DNA of 64,000 nt. Origin: Pseudomonas sp. LS1212 (lineage in GTDB: Bacteria > Pseudomonadota > Gammaproteobacteria > Pseudomonadales > Pseudomonadaceae). Shown here piece after piece: positions 42,548-51,540 of this stretch. The translations under genes and the position numbers were made by a program. Positions within the stretch are counted from its first letter, which is position 1. Each line of letters opens with the position of its first letter. The stretch is from contig NZ_CP102951.1 of the NCBI RefSeq assembly GCF_024741815.1, positions 836,001 through 900,000 on the forward strand, in the 5' to 3' direction. The notes beneath the pieces are model-generated. The model had not been told where the DNA came from and did no database searches. It saw nothing but the letters and a program-made list of their open reading frames with translations.

Positions 42548-42583
42548 AAAAAAAACCGGGGCTTCGTTACCGTAAGCCCCGGG
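42548..42583 (-). terminator. Terminator of cbrAB
   Basis: Stem CCGGGGCTT/AAGCCCCGG (42556-42564 with 42574-42582), 9-nt loop, and on the minus strand a run of eight T (42548-42555). It separates cbrB from the crcZ promoter. Confidence 0.9.
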
Positions 42584-42674
42584 TTTTGTTACGTGATTTG
42601 GACTGGGTAACAGTTTGTGGCCATCAGAGCGCGTTACCCACACGCCCCAGTGTAACGGTTGCCCCTACAACGGC

Positions 42675-44117
42675 TCAGCCTTCGCTGGTGGCTCCGGTCT
42701 TTCGGCGCGGGATTCCCAGGCGTTGACGTCGCTCCCACAGGCATTTTCGGCTCACGCCGAGTTTGCGCGCGAGCTCGGTTTCGGTCATGTGGTCCTGATG
42801 CTCGAGGACAAAGTGCTGGAAGTAGTCTTCCAGTGACAGGTCTTCGGTCGGCTCATGGCTGGTGTTGCTGGTGCCGCTCTGCTGCGAAGGCAGGCCAGCA
42901 AAAGCATCATCGTCGTCTTCCAGATCACCCAGCTCGATGTCGATGCCCAGCAGTTCCGCGGAAATTTCCGGGCTTTCGCACAAAATGACCGCGCGCTCGA
43001 CGGCGTTTTCCAGTTCGCGCACGTTGCCCGGCCAGGAATAATGACGAATGGCCTGTTCGGCATCGCTGGCGAACCTCAGGTCGTTCCTGCCGATTCGAGC
43101 ACTTTGCCTGGCGAGGAAGGCATTGGCGATTTCGTTGACATCGGTGCCACGCTCGCGCAGGGCAGGCAATTTCAAGGCGATGACATGCAGGCGATAGTAC
43201 AAGTCCTCACGGAACTGACCGATCTTGGCCAGGCTCTTGAGATCGCGGTGGGTGGCTGCAATCAGGCGGACATCGACCTTTTGCGACTGTACCGAGCCGA
43301 CCCGGCGGATTTCACCTTCCTGCAGCACCCGCAGCAGGCGTGCCTGGGCCTCGAGCGGCAATTCACCGATCTCGTCAAGGAACAAGGTGCCGCCGTCCGC
43401 CGCTTCGACCAGGCCGGCACGACCGGCACTGGCACCGGTGAAGGCGCCTTTTTCGTGGCCGAACAGTTCGGATTCGATCAATGTTTCCGGAATGGCTGCG
43501 CAGTTCACCGAAATCATCGGTGCCTTGGCGCGCCTGGACAGGTTGTGCAGCGCACGCGCTACCAGCTCCTTGCCGGTGCCCGATTCGCCCTGGATCAACA
43601 CATTGGAATCGGTGGGCGCGACCTTGCGAATCTTGCTGTAGAGGTCCTGCATGGGCGGGCAGGTGCCGATGATGCCGATTTCGCCATTGGCACTGTCGGC
43701 CCCGGCTTTTTCGCTGGCGCCATTGCCCTTGCCGTTACCACGCTCGGCAGCGGGCGCCGGAGCGGACTGGCGGTCGCGCAGGATCCGGGCCACGGCCTGG
43801 AGCATTTCGTCGTGATCGAAAGGCTTGGCGATGTAGTCCACCGCGCCCATTTTCATCGAGTCGACTGCCGAACGCAGACTGGCGTAGCTGGTCATGATCA
43901 GCACGGGTGTGCCCTGGCCCAGTTTGATCAGTTCGGTACCCGGGGCGCCGGGCAGGCGCAGGTCGCTTACGATCAGGTCGAACGTCGGGATGGTGAAGCG
44001 TTCCTGGGCTTCCTGTACCGAGCCCGCTTCGCTGACCTGGTACTGATTGCGTTCGAGCAAGCGACGCAGGGCTGAGCGAATAATGGTTTCGTCTTCGACG
44101 ATCAGAATATGCGGCAT
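42675..44117 (-). CDS. cbrB: Sigma-54-dependent response regulator CbrB
   Basis: NtrC-family activator that turns on crcZ and catabolic genes for histidine, proline, arginine and others. The 480-residue product has a receiver domain with phospho-acceptor Asp52 (IVSDLRLPG), an AAA+ domain with Walker A GESGTGKE and the sigma-54 contact loop GAFTGA, and a Fis-type HTH (ETELARKLGVSRKCLWERRQ). It follows cbrA by 22 nt. The crcZ sRNA is directly downstream. Confidence 0.98.
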   Translation of the reverse strand: MPHILIVEDETIIRSALRRLLERNQYQVSEAGSVQEAQERFTIPTFDLIVSDLRLPGAPGTELIKLGQGTPVLIMTSYASLRSAVDSMKMGAVDYIAKPFDHDEMLQAVARILRDRQSAPAPAAERGNGKGNGASEKAGADSANGEIGIIGTCPPMQDLYSKIRKVAPTDSNVLIQGESGTGKELVARALHNLSRRAKAPMISVNCAAIPETLIESELFGHEKGAFTGASAGRAGLVEAADGGTLFLDEIGELPLEAQARLLRVLQEGEIRRVGSVQSQKVDVRLIAATHRDLKSLAKIGQFREDLYYRLHVIALKLPALRERGTDVNEIANAFLARQSARIGRNDLRFASDAEQAIRHYSWPGNVRELENAVERAVILCESPEISAELLGIDIELGDLEDDDDAFAGLPSQQSGTSNTSHEPTEDLSLEDYFQHFVLEHQDHMTETELARKLGVSRKCLWERRQRLGIPRRKTGATSEG

Positions 44118-44139
44118 TGATTCAATTCTCTCGACGGTC

Positions 44140-47088
44140 TCAGTTCACAGCGGACGTCGCTACGACATGGCGAGGTAAGGTGACCCTTATCCGGGTGCCG
44201 CGCTGGCTTTCGATATCGGCCGGGCTGTCGATGGTGATTTGTCCATAATGCTCTTCAACGATGGAATAGACCAGAGCGAGCCCCAGTCCAGTCCCTTCGC
44301 CCGGATCCTTGGTCGTGAAGAATGGCTCGAATAGCCTGTCCATGATGTTCTTGGGAATCCCGCTGCCTTCGTCTTCGACGATCAGGTCGACGGTGTGCTC
44401 GCTCGCTTCGCTCTTGACCCGAACCGCGCTTCCGGCCGGTGATGCATCGCGGGCGTTGGACAGCAGGTTGATCAGCACTTGGGCCAGGCGTTGCGGGTCG
44501 CCCTCGACCCAGTGGGCCGGATCGCACAGATTGTAAAACTGTACTTCGAAATTGCGCCGATTAAGCGCCAGCAGGCCAATGGCATCCTGCGCCACTTCCG
44601 CCAGGCAGACCGGTTCGTCGGTCTGCTGGTGGCTGCCGGCATGGGCAAAGCTCATCAGCGACTGGACGATACGCGAGACGCGCTTGGTCTGTTCGAGTAT
44701 CTGACTGCTGAGCTCGGTGATTTCGCTGTCTTCTTCGCGTTCCTCGCGCAGGTTCTGCGCCAGGCAGGCGATCCCGGTGATCGGGTTGCCGATCTCATGG
44801 GCGACCCCGGCAGCCAGGCGCCCGATACTGGCCAGTCGTTCAGAGTGAACCAGCTTGTCTTCCAGTGCCTGGGTTTCGGTCAGGTCTTCCACCAGCACCA
44901 CCAGGCCACTGTTACCCGGTGCCAATGGCTCATCGATGGCAGCCTTGTGCAGGTTCAGCCAGCGGTTTTGCCCGTCCAGGCCCAGGCGCTGCTTGTGCAA
45001 ATGCTCGTCCGGCACATTGATGAAACCCAGCAACAGGCCGCGCCATGGTTCGCCGATGGACATCAGGCGTGAACCTACGACGCGCTGCGCGGCTATTCCG
45101 GTCAACTCTTCCATGGCCTTGTTCCACATCAGGATCTCCTGATCCTTGGCCAGGGAGCAGACGCCCATCGGCAGTTCCTGCAGGGTCTGGCGGTGGTAGC
45201 GACGCAAGGCGTCGAGCTCGGCGGCAAGGCCGGTCAGGCGCGAATGGTAATCTTCAAGGCGACTTTCAATGAAATGGATGTCTTCGGTGACATAGTTGTC
45301 GCTGCCGGATTTGTACGGCAAAAAGGTTTCGACCATGTCCTGGGCAACGCTGGGGCCCATCAGACCGGACAGGTTCGCCTCGATGCGATCGCGCAGGCGG
45401 CGCAAGGCATAGGGGCGGCGCTCATCGAAGGGCAGGTAGAGGTCGCGCAACGCTTGCTCGACTTCTTTCTGCGCAGCCTTGGCGCCCAGCGGCTTGGCCA
45501 GCTGCGTCGCGAATTCCTGGGGCGAGGCGGCATGCAGTTCGCGCCGTTGCGGCCGGCGTACGTTGTCGACGGCGCAGGCTTCGGCGGCGCTCACTTCTTC
45601 GGCGCTGGCATTGCTGAACAAGGAGATCAGAGTGAACATCAGTACGTTGACGGCCAGCGAAGCGATGGCCGCCATGTGCCAGCTGGTGTCGTCGAGCACG
45701 TAGATCATGTTCAGCAGCGGAATGTAGAAACCCTGCAGGTTGCCCACCAGGGGCAACAGCATGGTCACCATCCAGACGATGATCCCGGCCAGCAAGCCTG
45801 CGATGAAGCCGCGGCGGTTAGCAGTCGGCCAATACAGTACCGAGAGCACCCCGGGCAGAAACTGCAGGGTTGCGACGAAGGCGACAATGCCCAGGTTGGC
45901 CAGGTCCTGTTCGGCACCGAGCAGCAGGTAGAACCCATAGCCGGCCATGATGATGGCGACGATCAGGGCGCGACGGGTCCACTTCAGCCAACGGTAGATG
46001 TTGCCTTCGGCCGGAGGCTGGTAAAGGGGCAGTACCAGGTGGTTGAGCGCCATGCCGGACAGCGCCAGGGTCGTCACGATGATCAGCCCGCTGGAAGCGG
46101 ACAGCCCGCCGATATAGGCCAGCAATGCCAGTGATTTGCTGTTGGCGGCGATGCCGATACCGAGGGTGAAGTATTCGGGGCTGGTGGTGGCGCCCAGCTT
46201 CAGGCCCGCCCAGAGAATCAGCGGCACCGCCAGGCTCATCAGCAGCAGGAACAGCGGCAGGCCCCAGCTGGCGCTGACCAGCGAGCGTGGGTTGAGGTTC
46301 TCGGTGAAAGCCATGTGATACATATGCGGCATCACGATCGCCGAGGCGAAAAACACCAGCAGCAGGGTCCGCCAAGGGCCTTCCTGCAGTGGCGTGTGCA
46401 GGGCTGCCAGTGCGGTCTGGTTCTGCAGAAGCCAGAGCTCCAGCTGGTGTGGGCCGTCGAAGACACCGTAGAGCGCATACAGGCCGATCCCGCCCAAGGC
46501 CAACAGCTTGATCACCGACTCGAAGGCGATGGCGAAAACCAGCCCCTCGTGTTTTTCACGGGTGGCGATATGGCGCGAACCGAAGAAAATGGTGAACAGG
46601 GTGATCAGCGCGCAGAAGCTCAGGGCCACGCGGTGCTGTACCGGTTCGCGCGTGAGGATGCTGATGGAGTCGGCCACCGCCTGGATCTGCAGGGCCAGCA
46701 GCGGCAGTACGCCGATCAGCATGAAGACCGTGGTCAGCGCGCCGGCCCAGGTACTGCGAAAGCGAAAGGCGAACAGGTCTGCCAGTGACGACAGCTGATA
46801 GGTCCGGGTGATTTTCAGGATCGGATAGAGCAGCACCGGCGCCAGCAGGAACGCGCCGGAAACCCCCAGGTAGCAGGCGAGGAAGCCGTAGCCGTACTGA
46901 TAGGCCAGGCCTACCGTGCCATAAAAGGCCCACGCGCTGGCATAGACACCGAGCGACAAGGTGTAGGTCAGCGGATGGCGGATGATCGCTCGGGGGATCA
47001 TGCCTCGTTCGCTGACCCAGGCCACGCCGAACAGCACCAACAGGTAGGCGGCGCTGATCAGGATCATCTGGGTCAGGCTAAAGCTCAT
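44140..47088 (-). CDS. cbrA: Sensor histidine kinase CbrA with SLC5-type transporter domain
   Basis: Sensor of the CbrAB system, governing carbon/nitrogen balance. The ~982-residue product fuses a sodium/solute-symporter-like domain with ~13 transmembrane helices (residues ~1-500), a linker (STAC-like) region, a PAS domain (~LPMGVCSLAKDQEILMWNKAME), a HisKA with phospho-acceptor in GVAHEIGNPITG, and an ATPase domain ending GEGTGLGLALVYSIVEEHYG. The ATG at 47088 overlaps the end of cbrX by 11 nt and has no good ribosome site of its own, pointing to translational coupling. Confidence 0.97.
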   Translation of the reverse strand: MSFSLTQMILISAAYLLVLFGVAWVSERGMIPRAIIRHPLTYTLSLGVYASAWAFYGTVGLAYQYGYGFLACYLGVSGAFLLAPVLLYPILKITRTYQLSSLADLFAFRFRSTWAGALTTVFMLIGVLPLLALQIQAVADSISILTREPVQHRVALSFCALITLFTIFFGSRHIATREKHEGLVFAIAFESVIKLLALGGIGLYALYGVFDGPHQLELWLLQNQTALAALHTPLQEGPWRTLLLVFFASAIVMPHMYHMAFTENLNPRSLVSASWGLPLFLLLMSLAVPLILWAGLKLGATTSPEYFTLGIGIAANSKSLALLAYIGGLSASSGLIIVTTLALSGMALNHLVLPLYQPPAEGNIYRWLKWTRRALIVAIIMAGYGFYLLLGAEQDLANLGIVAFVATLQFLPGVLSVLYWPTANRRGFIAGLLAGIIVWMVTMLLPLVGNLQGFYIPLLNMIYVLDDTSWHMAAIASLAVNVLMFTLISLFSNASAEEVSAAEACAVDNVRRPQRRELHAASPQEFATQLAKPLGAKAAQKEVEQALRDLYLPFDERRPYALRRLRDRIEANLSGLMGPSVAQDMVETFLPYKSGSDNYVTEDIHFIESRLEDYHSRLTGLAAELDALRRYHRQTLQELPMGVCSLAKDQEILMWNKAMEELTGIAAQRVVGSRLMSIGEPWRGLLLGFINVPDEHLHKQRLGLDGQNRWLNLHKAAIDEPLAPGNSGLVVLVEDLTETQALEDKLVHSERLASIGRLAAGVAHEIGNPITGIACLAQNLREEREEDSEITELSSQILEQTKRVSRIVQSLMSFAHAGSHQQTDEPVCLAEVAQDAIGLLALNRRNFEVQFYNLCDPAHWVEGDPQRLAQVLINLLSNARDASPAGSAVRVKSEASEHTVDLIVEDEGSGIPKNIMDRLFEPFFTTKDPGEGTGLGLALVYSIVEEHYGQITIDSPADIESQRGTRIRVTLPRHVVATSAVN

Positions 47089-47254
47089 CGGCATCACGTT
47101 GGCTCTGCAGGATAAAGGTCACGACGATCAGAATCAGCCAGAGCAGGTAAGGGCGATACCAGGCGCCTGTAGGCTCGATCCACCAGTCCATGATGGCGGG
47201 TGAGAACAGGTATATCCCCACTACCAGGAGCAGGACCAATCGATAGATATACAT
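47078..47254 (-). CDS. cbrX: Small membrane protein CbrX
   Basis: A 58-residue protein, too short for routine ORF calls, beginning MYIYRLVLLLVVGIYLF and ending QRDADEL. It has two predicted transmembrane helices (RLVLLLVVGIYLF and PYLLWLILIVVTFIL) around a short WWIEPTGAW loop. GAGGCC lies five bases before its ATG, and its stop overlaps the cbrA start, so ribosomes finishing cbrX would start cbrA. A small gene named cbrX is known at this place in pseudomonads; its function is not clear. It resembles a two-helix partner of the CbrA transporter domain, which is inference. Confidence 0.85.
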   Translation of the reverse strand: MYIYRLVLLLVVGIYLFSPAIMDWWIEPTGAWYRPYLLWLILIVVTFILQSQRDADEL

Positions 47255-47413
47255 GCTGGCCTCGTTGGTTAAACCGCTTTGTGCTTGAGCTTATTATTGT
47301 TGAACGCGCAAGAATGGAGCGGCGATGGTAACGGATGGGGGGCGGGCTGCAAACGGGCATCGCTCGTTTGTCTCAAAGATTTGAATTCATTGGGTTTTCG
47401 CTCGCGGCCTTGT

Positions 47414-48301
47414 TCAGTGCAGGTCGGCTTCGGCCAGGGTCAGCGTTCGCGGGATCGCCCCGGCATTCCAATGGCCGGTTGCCCAGGCCAGGACCTCCCG
47501 GGGGTGGGAGCCGGCAAGCGCCTGCTCGGGCTTTTGCCCGAGGGCACGCAGGGCGCGCAATAAAAGCGGTGTGGCTGCATCGCCTTGCAGAGGTGCAGAG
47601 CGGTAGGACTTGCCGAGTTTATGCCCATCGGGCTGGATAATCAGCGGTACATGCAGGTAACGCGGCTGCCGCAGGCCGAGCAGTTCCTGCAGATAGAGCT
47701 GGCGTGGCGTGGAGTCGAGCAGGTCGGCACCGCGTACGATATCGGTTACCCCCTGCCAGGCATCGTCGAGCACCACGGCCAGTTGGTAGGCATAGAGCCC
47801 GTCGCGGCGGCGAATGACGAAGTCACCGACTTTGCGTCCCAGGTGCTGTTCGAAAAGCCCCTGGACCCGGTCAATGAAATGATAGCTGAGTTCGGGTACA
47901 CGCAAACGGATTGCCGCATCCTGCCGGGCATGACCGGCATTGCGGCACAGTCCCGGATAAATCCCGTGGTGGCGCTCCAGTTGCTTGCGCGAGCAGGTGC
48001 AGGCATAGGCCAGGCCGTGGCTGAACAGGCGATCGATGACCTCGTCATAGGCCGCGTGGCGCTGGCTTTGATAAACGACCTCGCCATCCCATTCGAAACC
48101 GTAGTTTTCCAGGGTGTGCAGGATGGCGGCCTGGGCGCCTGGGGCTTCGCGAGGTGGGTCGAGGTCTTCCATGCGCAACAACCACTGACCGCCTGCCGAG
48201 CGAGCGTCGAGATATGAGGCAAGGGCCGCAACCAGCGAGCCGAAATGCAGGAAACCACTGGGGGTGGGCGCGAAGCGACCGATATAGGCGGGGGATTTCA
48301 T
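47414..48301 (-). CDS. gluQ: Glutamyl-Q tRNA(Asp) synthetase
   Basis: Paralogue of the glutamyl-tRNA synthetase catalytic domain that attaches glutamate to the queuosine base of tRNA-Asp. The 295-residue product has the HIGH-like motif FAPTPSGFLHFGSL, zinc-binding CTCSR, the KMSKS-like KLGKS, and lacks the anticodon-binding half. The ATG at 48301 (MKSPAYIGRF) is preferred to upstream codons. It is 76 nt downstream of dksA, the conserved dksA-gluQ linkage. Confidence 0.96.
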   Translation of the reverse strand: MKSPAYIGRFAPTPSGFLHFGSLVAALASYLDARSAGGQWLLRMEDLDPPREAPGAQAAILHTLENYGFEWDGEVVYQSQRHAAYDEVIDRLFSHGLAYACTCSRKQLERHHGIYPGLCRNAGHARQDAAIRLRVPELSYHFIDRVQGLFEQHLGRKVGDFVIRRRDGLYAYQLAVVLDDAWQGVTDIVRGADLLDSTPRQLYLQELLGLRQPRYLHVPLIIQPDGHKLGKSYRSAPLQGDAATPLLLRALRALGQKPEQALAGSHPREVLAWATGHWNAGAIPRTLTLAEADLH

Positions 48302-48377
48302 CAACGCGAGGCTACAGCAAAAATGCGGAGGGGGCACAAGCGCAAAGGGGCGTCATGAACGCCCCATTGGCGACAAG

Positions 48378-48815
48378 TCATTTACCGACTTGTTTTTCTT
48401 TGATTTCTGCCAGGTTCTTGCAGTCAACGCACATGTCGGCGGTTGGGCGGGCTTCGAGGCGACGAATACCAATCTCCACGCCACAGGCATCGCACCAACC
48501 GTATTCTTCGTCTTCGATCAACTGCAGCGTCTTGTCGATCTTCTTGATCAACTTGCGCTCACGGTCACGGGCGCGCAGTTCGAGGCTGAACTCCTCTTCC
48601 TGGCTGGCACGGTCTGCCGGATCGGGGAAGTTGGCCGCCTCGTCCTTCATGTGGTCCACAGTCTTGTCGACGCCTTCCATCAACTCCTGCTTCCATTGCT
48701 GCAGGATATTGGTGAAGTGTTTGCGCATGGGGGTGCCCATGTACTCCTCACCCTTGGTTTCGACGTAAGGTTCGAAAGGTTTGAGACTGCTCTTGGTTGC
48801 TGCTTTGGTGGACAT
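48378..48815 (-). CDS. dksA: RNA polymerase-binding transcription factor DksA
   Basis: Binds the RNA polymerase secondary channel and, with ppGpp, mediates the stringent response. The 145-residue product has a long coiled-coil (residues ~35-105, PADRASQEEEFSLELRARD near its tip) and a four-cysteine zinc finger (CDACGVEIGIRR...CVDCKN) at the C-terminus. This is the zinc-containing form; some pseudomonads also carry a cysteine-free paralogue elsewhere. Confidence 0.98.
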   Translation of the reverse strand: MSTKAATKSSLKPFEPYVETKGEEYMGTPMRKHFTNILQQWKQELMEGVDKTVDHMKDEAANFPDPADRASQEEEFSLELRARDRERKLIKKIDKTLQLIEDEEYGWCDACGVEIGIRRLEARPTADMCVDCKNLAEIKEKQVGK

Positions 48816-49060
48816 GAATTGACCGCCTCTCACTCAACTAATCCATTGCGCAGGATGCTCCATCTCCGACACCCGTCGGCCCTGCGACTGCGAGCCGCCG
48901 AACTTACCAGATCGAATCGGACCGCGCCACTCCCGGTTGTATAGCCTGTCGCAGACAGGATAGTGGTAAACCTTGAAGTATGTAGAGCAATCGTTTAGCG
49001 ACACGTTCGCGGCAACTGTTCGGTAGAATGATTATTTTACACCCTATTGAGAGAAGGCTA

Positions 49061-50233
49061 ATGGCTCAGCCCTACAGTGCGCGCAGTCGCGCCATCGAAC
49101 CCTTTCATGTCATGGCCTTGCTGGCGCGCGCCAATGAGCTGCAGGCGGCCGGGCATGATGTGATTCACCTGGAGATTGGCGAGCCGGACTTCACCACTGC
49201 GCCACCGATCATTGCAGCCGGCCAGGCAGCCCTGGCATCCGGTCAGACCCGCTACACCGCCGCACGCGGGATCCCGGCGCTGCGCCAGGCCATCTCTGGC
49301 TTCTACGCCCAGCGCTATGGGGTGGATATTGACCCAGAGCGCATCCTGATCACCCCGGGCGGTTCAGGCGCCTTGCTGCTTGCCAGCAGTCTGCTGGTCG
49401 ATCCGGGCAAGCACTGGTTGCTGGCCGATCCGGGTTATCCATGCAACCGTCATTTTTTGCGCCTGGTCGAAGGGGCGGCGCAGCTGGTGCCGGTCGGGCC
49501 GGAAGTGCGCTATCAGCTGACAGAGGATCTGGTCCAGCGTTACTGGGACCAGGACACGGTCGGCGCGTTGGTGGCCTCGCCGGCCAACCCGACCGGTACG
49601 CTTCTCAGCCGCGAGGAGCTGGCTGGCTTGTCGAAAGCGACCCGGGCGCACAATGGGCACCTGGTGGTCGATGAAATCTATCACGGCCTGACCTACGGCC
49701 AGGATGCGGCCAGTGTGCTGGAAGTCGATGACCAGGCATTTGTCCTCAACAGTTTCTCCAAATACTTCGGCATGACCGGCTGGCGCCTGGGTTGGCTGGT
49801 GGCCCCGCCGGCAGCGGTACCGGAGCTGGAGAAGCTTGCGCAAAACCTCTACATCAGCGCACCGAGCATGGCCCAGCACGCCGCCCTGGCCTGTTTCGAG
49901 CCCGAGACTCTGGCGATTCTGGAAGAGCGTCGCGCTGAATTCGGGCGTCGCCGCGACTTCCTGTTACCGGCCTTGCGCGAGTTGGGCTTCGGCATTGCGG
50001 TCGAGCCAGAAGGGGCGTTCTATCTCTATGCCGATATCAGCGCTTTCGGCGGCGATGCCTTTGCTTTCTGCCGACACTTCCTTGAAACCGAGCACATCGC
50101 TTTTACTCCGGGACTGGATTTCGGTCGGCATCAGGCCGGGCATCATGTGCGTTTCGCCTACACCCAAAGCCTGCCGCGCCTGGAGGAAGCCGTGGAGCGG
50201 ATTGCGCGCGGGTTGCGGAGCTGGCAAGGCTGA
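49061..50233 (+). CDS. Class I/II PLP-dependent aminotransferase
   Basis: A 390-residue fold-type I aminotransferase. The PLP-binding lysine is Lys234 (NSFSKYFGMTGWRLGW), with the conserved SPANPTGT and RARYT-like substrate elements (LEIGEPDFTTAPP at the N-terminus). The sequence resembles aspartate/alanine-type enzymes but substrate cannot be fixed. It sits between dksA (divergent) and sfsA, whose ATG overlaps its stop by one base. Confidence 0.9.
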   Translation: MAQPYSARSRAIEPFHVMALLARANELQAAGHDVIHLEIGEPDFTTAPPIIAAGQAALASGQTRYTAARGIPALRQAISGFYAQRYGVDIDPERILITPGGSGALLLASSLLVDPGKHWLLADPGYPCNRHFLRLVEGAAQLVPVGPEVRYQLTEDLVQRYWDQDTVGALVASPANPTGTLLSREELAGLSKATRAHNGHLVVDEIYHGLTYGQDAASVLEVDDQAFVLNSFSKYFGMTGWRLGWLVAPPAAVPELEKLAQNLYISAPSMAQHAALACFEPETLAILEERRAEFGRRRDFLLPALRELGFGIAVEPEGAFYLYADISAFGGDAFAFCRHFLETEHIAFTPGLDFGRHQAGHHVRFAYTQSLPRLEEAVERIARGLRSWQG

Positions 50234-50943
50234 TGCGGTTTCCAGTTCTCGAAGAAGGGCGGCTGCTGCGCCGCTACAAGCGCTTCCTGGCCGATATAGA
50301 GCTTGCCACTGGTGAGCAGATGACCATTCACTGCCCCAACACCGGCTCGATGCACAACTGCATGCAGGAGGGCGGTAAAGTCTGGTTCAGCCGCTCCAAC
50401 GACCCCAAGCGCAAGCTGCCCGGCACCTGGGAAATAAGTGAAACCCCGCAGGGGCGTCTGGCGTGCGTGAACACCGGTCGCGCCAATACGCTGGTTGAAG
50501 AAGCCCTGCGTGCCGGGCTGATAACGGAGCTCGCCGGGTTTACCGGGCTCAAGCGTGAAGTGGCATACGGCGATGAAGGCAGTCGCGTGGACTTTCGCCT
50601 GGACTATCCCGATGGTCCGGCGTTCGTCGAGGTCAAGAGCGTGACGCTGGGGTTCGACGGAACAGCCGTGGCCGCGTTTCCCGATGCGGTCACCCAGCGC
50701 GGCGCCAGGCACCTGCGTGAGCTGGGAAGTCTGGCGCGCAAGGGCGTTCGCGCGGTGCAACTGTATTGTGTGAACCTGAGCGGTATCGACGCGGTGCGGC
50801 CGGCCGCCGAAATCGACGATGCCTATGCCTGGGCGTTGCAGGCGGCGGTGGCCGATGGGGTGCAGGTTTTGGCCTATGGTGTGCAGCTTGATTGCGAGCA
50901 GATTCGTATCGATCGTCCGCTGCAGGTGTTACTCAACGGCTGA
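50233..50943 (+). CDS. sfsA: Sugar fermentation stimulation protein SfsA
   Basis: A 236-residue member of the SfsA family, with an N-terminal OB-like part (MRFPVLEEGRLLRRYKRFLADIELA) and a C-terminal nuclease-like fold with DFRLDYPDGPAFVEVKSVTL, where the acidic/lysine residues resemble a PD-(D/E)XK site. First described as a DNA-binding protein affecting maltose use in E. coli; its molecular role is uncertain. It overlaps the aminotransferase stop (TGATG) and its own end overlaps the Rieske gene tail by 15 nt. Confidence 0.93.
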   Translation: MRFPVLEEGRLLRRYKRFLADIELATGEQMTIHCPNTGSMHNCMQEGGKVWFSRSNDPKRKLPGTWEISETPQGRLACVNTGRANTLVEEALRAGLITELAGFTGLKREVAYGDEGSRVDFRLDYPDGPAFVEVKSVTLGFDGTAVAAFPDAVTQRGARHLRELGSLARKGVRAVQLYCVNLSGIDAVRPAAEIDDAYAWALQAAVADGVQVLAYGVQLDCEQIRIDRPLQVLLNG

Positions 50944-51258
50944 CGCGCTCAGCCAGATACCCTGGCTGTCTTCATGACAGTCAAGCGCAGTGAGTGCATC
51001 GCCGGCGCAGGGGCCGGCAATGCACTCGCCGGTCTCGATCAGAAACAGCGCGCCATGAGTGGCGCACTGGATGAGGCTGGCGCTGGCATCGAGAAATTGG
51101 TTGGGCTGCCATTCCAGGGCAACACCGCGGTGCGGGCAGCGGTTGCGGTAGACGAACACCTGCCCGTCACGGCGGACCGCCAGGATACTCAGGCCTTGAA
51201 CGTCGAACCCGCGGCTTTGCGCTTCGCCCAGGTCGGCGGAGTGACAGAGGAAATGCAT
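50929..51258 (-). CDS. Rieske [2Fe-2S] ferredoxin-like protein
   Basis: A 109-residue stand-alone Rieske domain. Cluster ligands are Cys41 and His43 (CPHRG) and Cys65 and His68 (CATHGALF). No other domain is present, so it could be an electron carrier or a small NirD-like subunit; no oxygenase is encoded nearby. Its 3' end overlaps sfsA by 15 bases on the opposite strand. PrrF, which represses iron-using proteins, is encoded just upstream, but no base-pairing was tested. Confidence 0.88.
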   Translation of the reverse strand: MHFLCHSADLGEAQSRGFDVQGLSILAVRRDGQVFVYRNRCPHRGVALEWQPNQFLDASASLIQCATHGALFLIETGECIAGPCAGDALTALDCHEDSQGIWLSASAVE

Positions 51259-51345
51259 TTTCTATTACCGGAAGAAACGAACGACAAGCTTGACCCACCC
51301 GCAGTGTCGGGTCTAGCCCCTTGGGCGCAGGGCTTTGCTGCAGGC

Positions 51346-51459
51346 AAAAAAAGACCCGGCAAAGTGCCGGGTCAATAACCGTGATTAGCCTGATGAGGAG
51401 ATAATCTGAATGTCCGACCTAAGGTCATTCAAAGTATCGAACCAGTCTCGCGACCAGTT
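51346..51459 (-). ncRNA. prrF: PrrF iron-responsive small RNA
   Basis: About 114 nt, beginning AACTGGTCGCGAGACTGG and containing GATTATCTCCTCATCAGG, the segment I recognise as the conserved PrrF core that pairs with sodB and similar mRNAs. It ends in a strong GACCCGGC/GCCGGGTC terminator (51353-51373) with seven T on the minus strand (51346-51352). PrrF is the pseudomonad analogue of RyhB: repressed by Fur-iron, it blocks translation of iron-using proteins under iron starvation. P. aeruginosa has two tandem copies at the corresponding place; here I see one. Confidence 0.92.
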
Positions 51460-51461
51460 GT

Positions 51462-51493
51462 GATAATCATAACAATTCTCATTTGCTTGTCAA
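51462..51493 (-). promoter_or_regulatory. PrrF promoter with overlapping Fur box
   Basis: On the minus strand, -35 TTGACA (51488-51493), 16-nt spacer, -10 TATGAT (51466-51471), then +1 near 51459. A 19-bp Fur box at 51462-51480 matches GATAATGATAATCATTATC at 15 of 19 positions and covers the -10. Fur binding would therefore block the promoter when iron is plentiful. Confidence 0.9.
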
Positions 51494-51540
51494 CGCTTGC
51501 TCCATTCTTTTTTTCATTCCTGATTCGCAGTGCACGCCAG

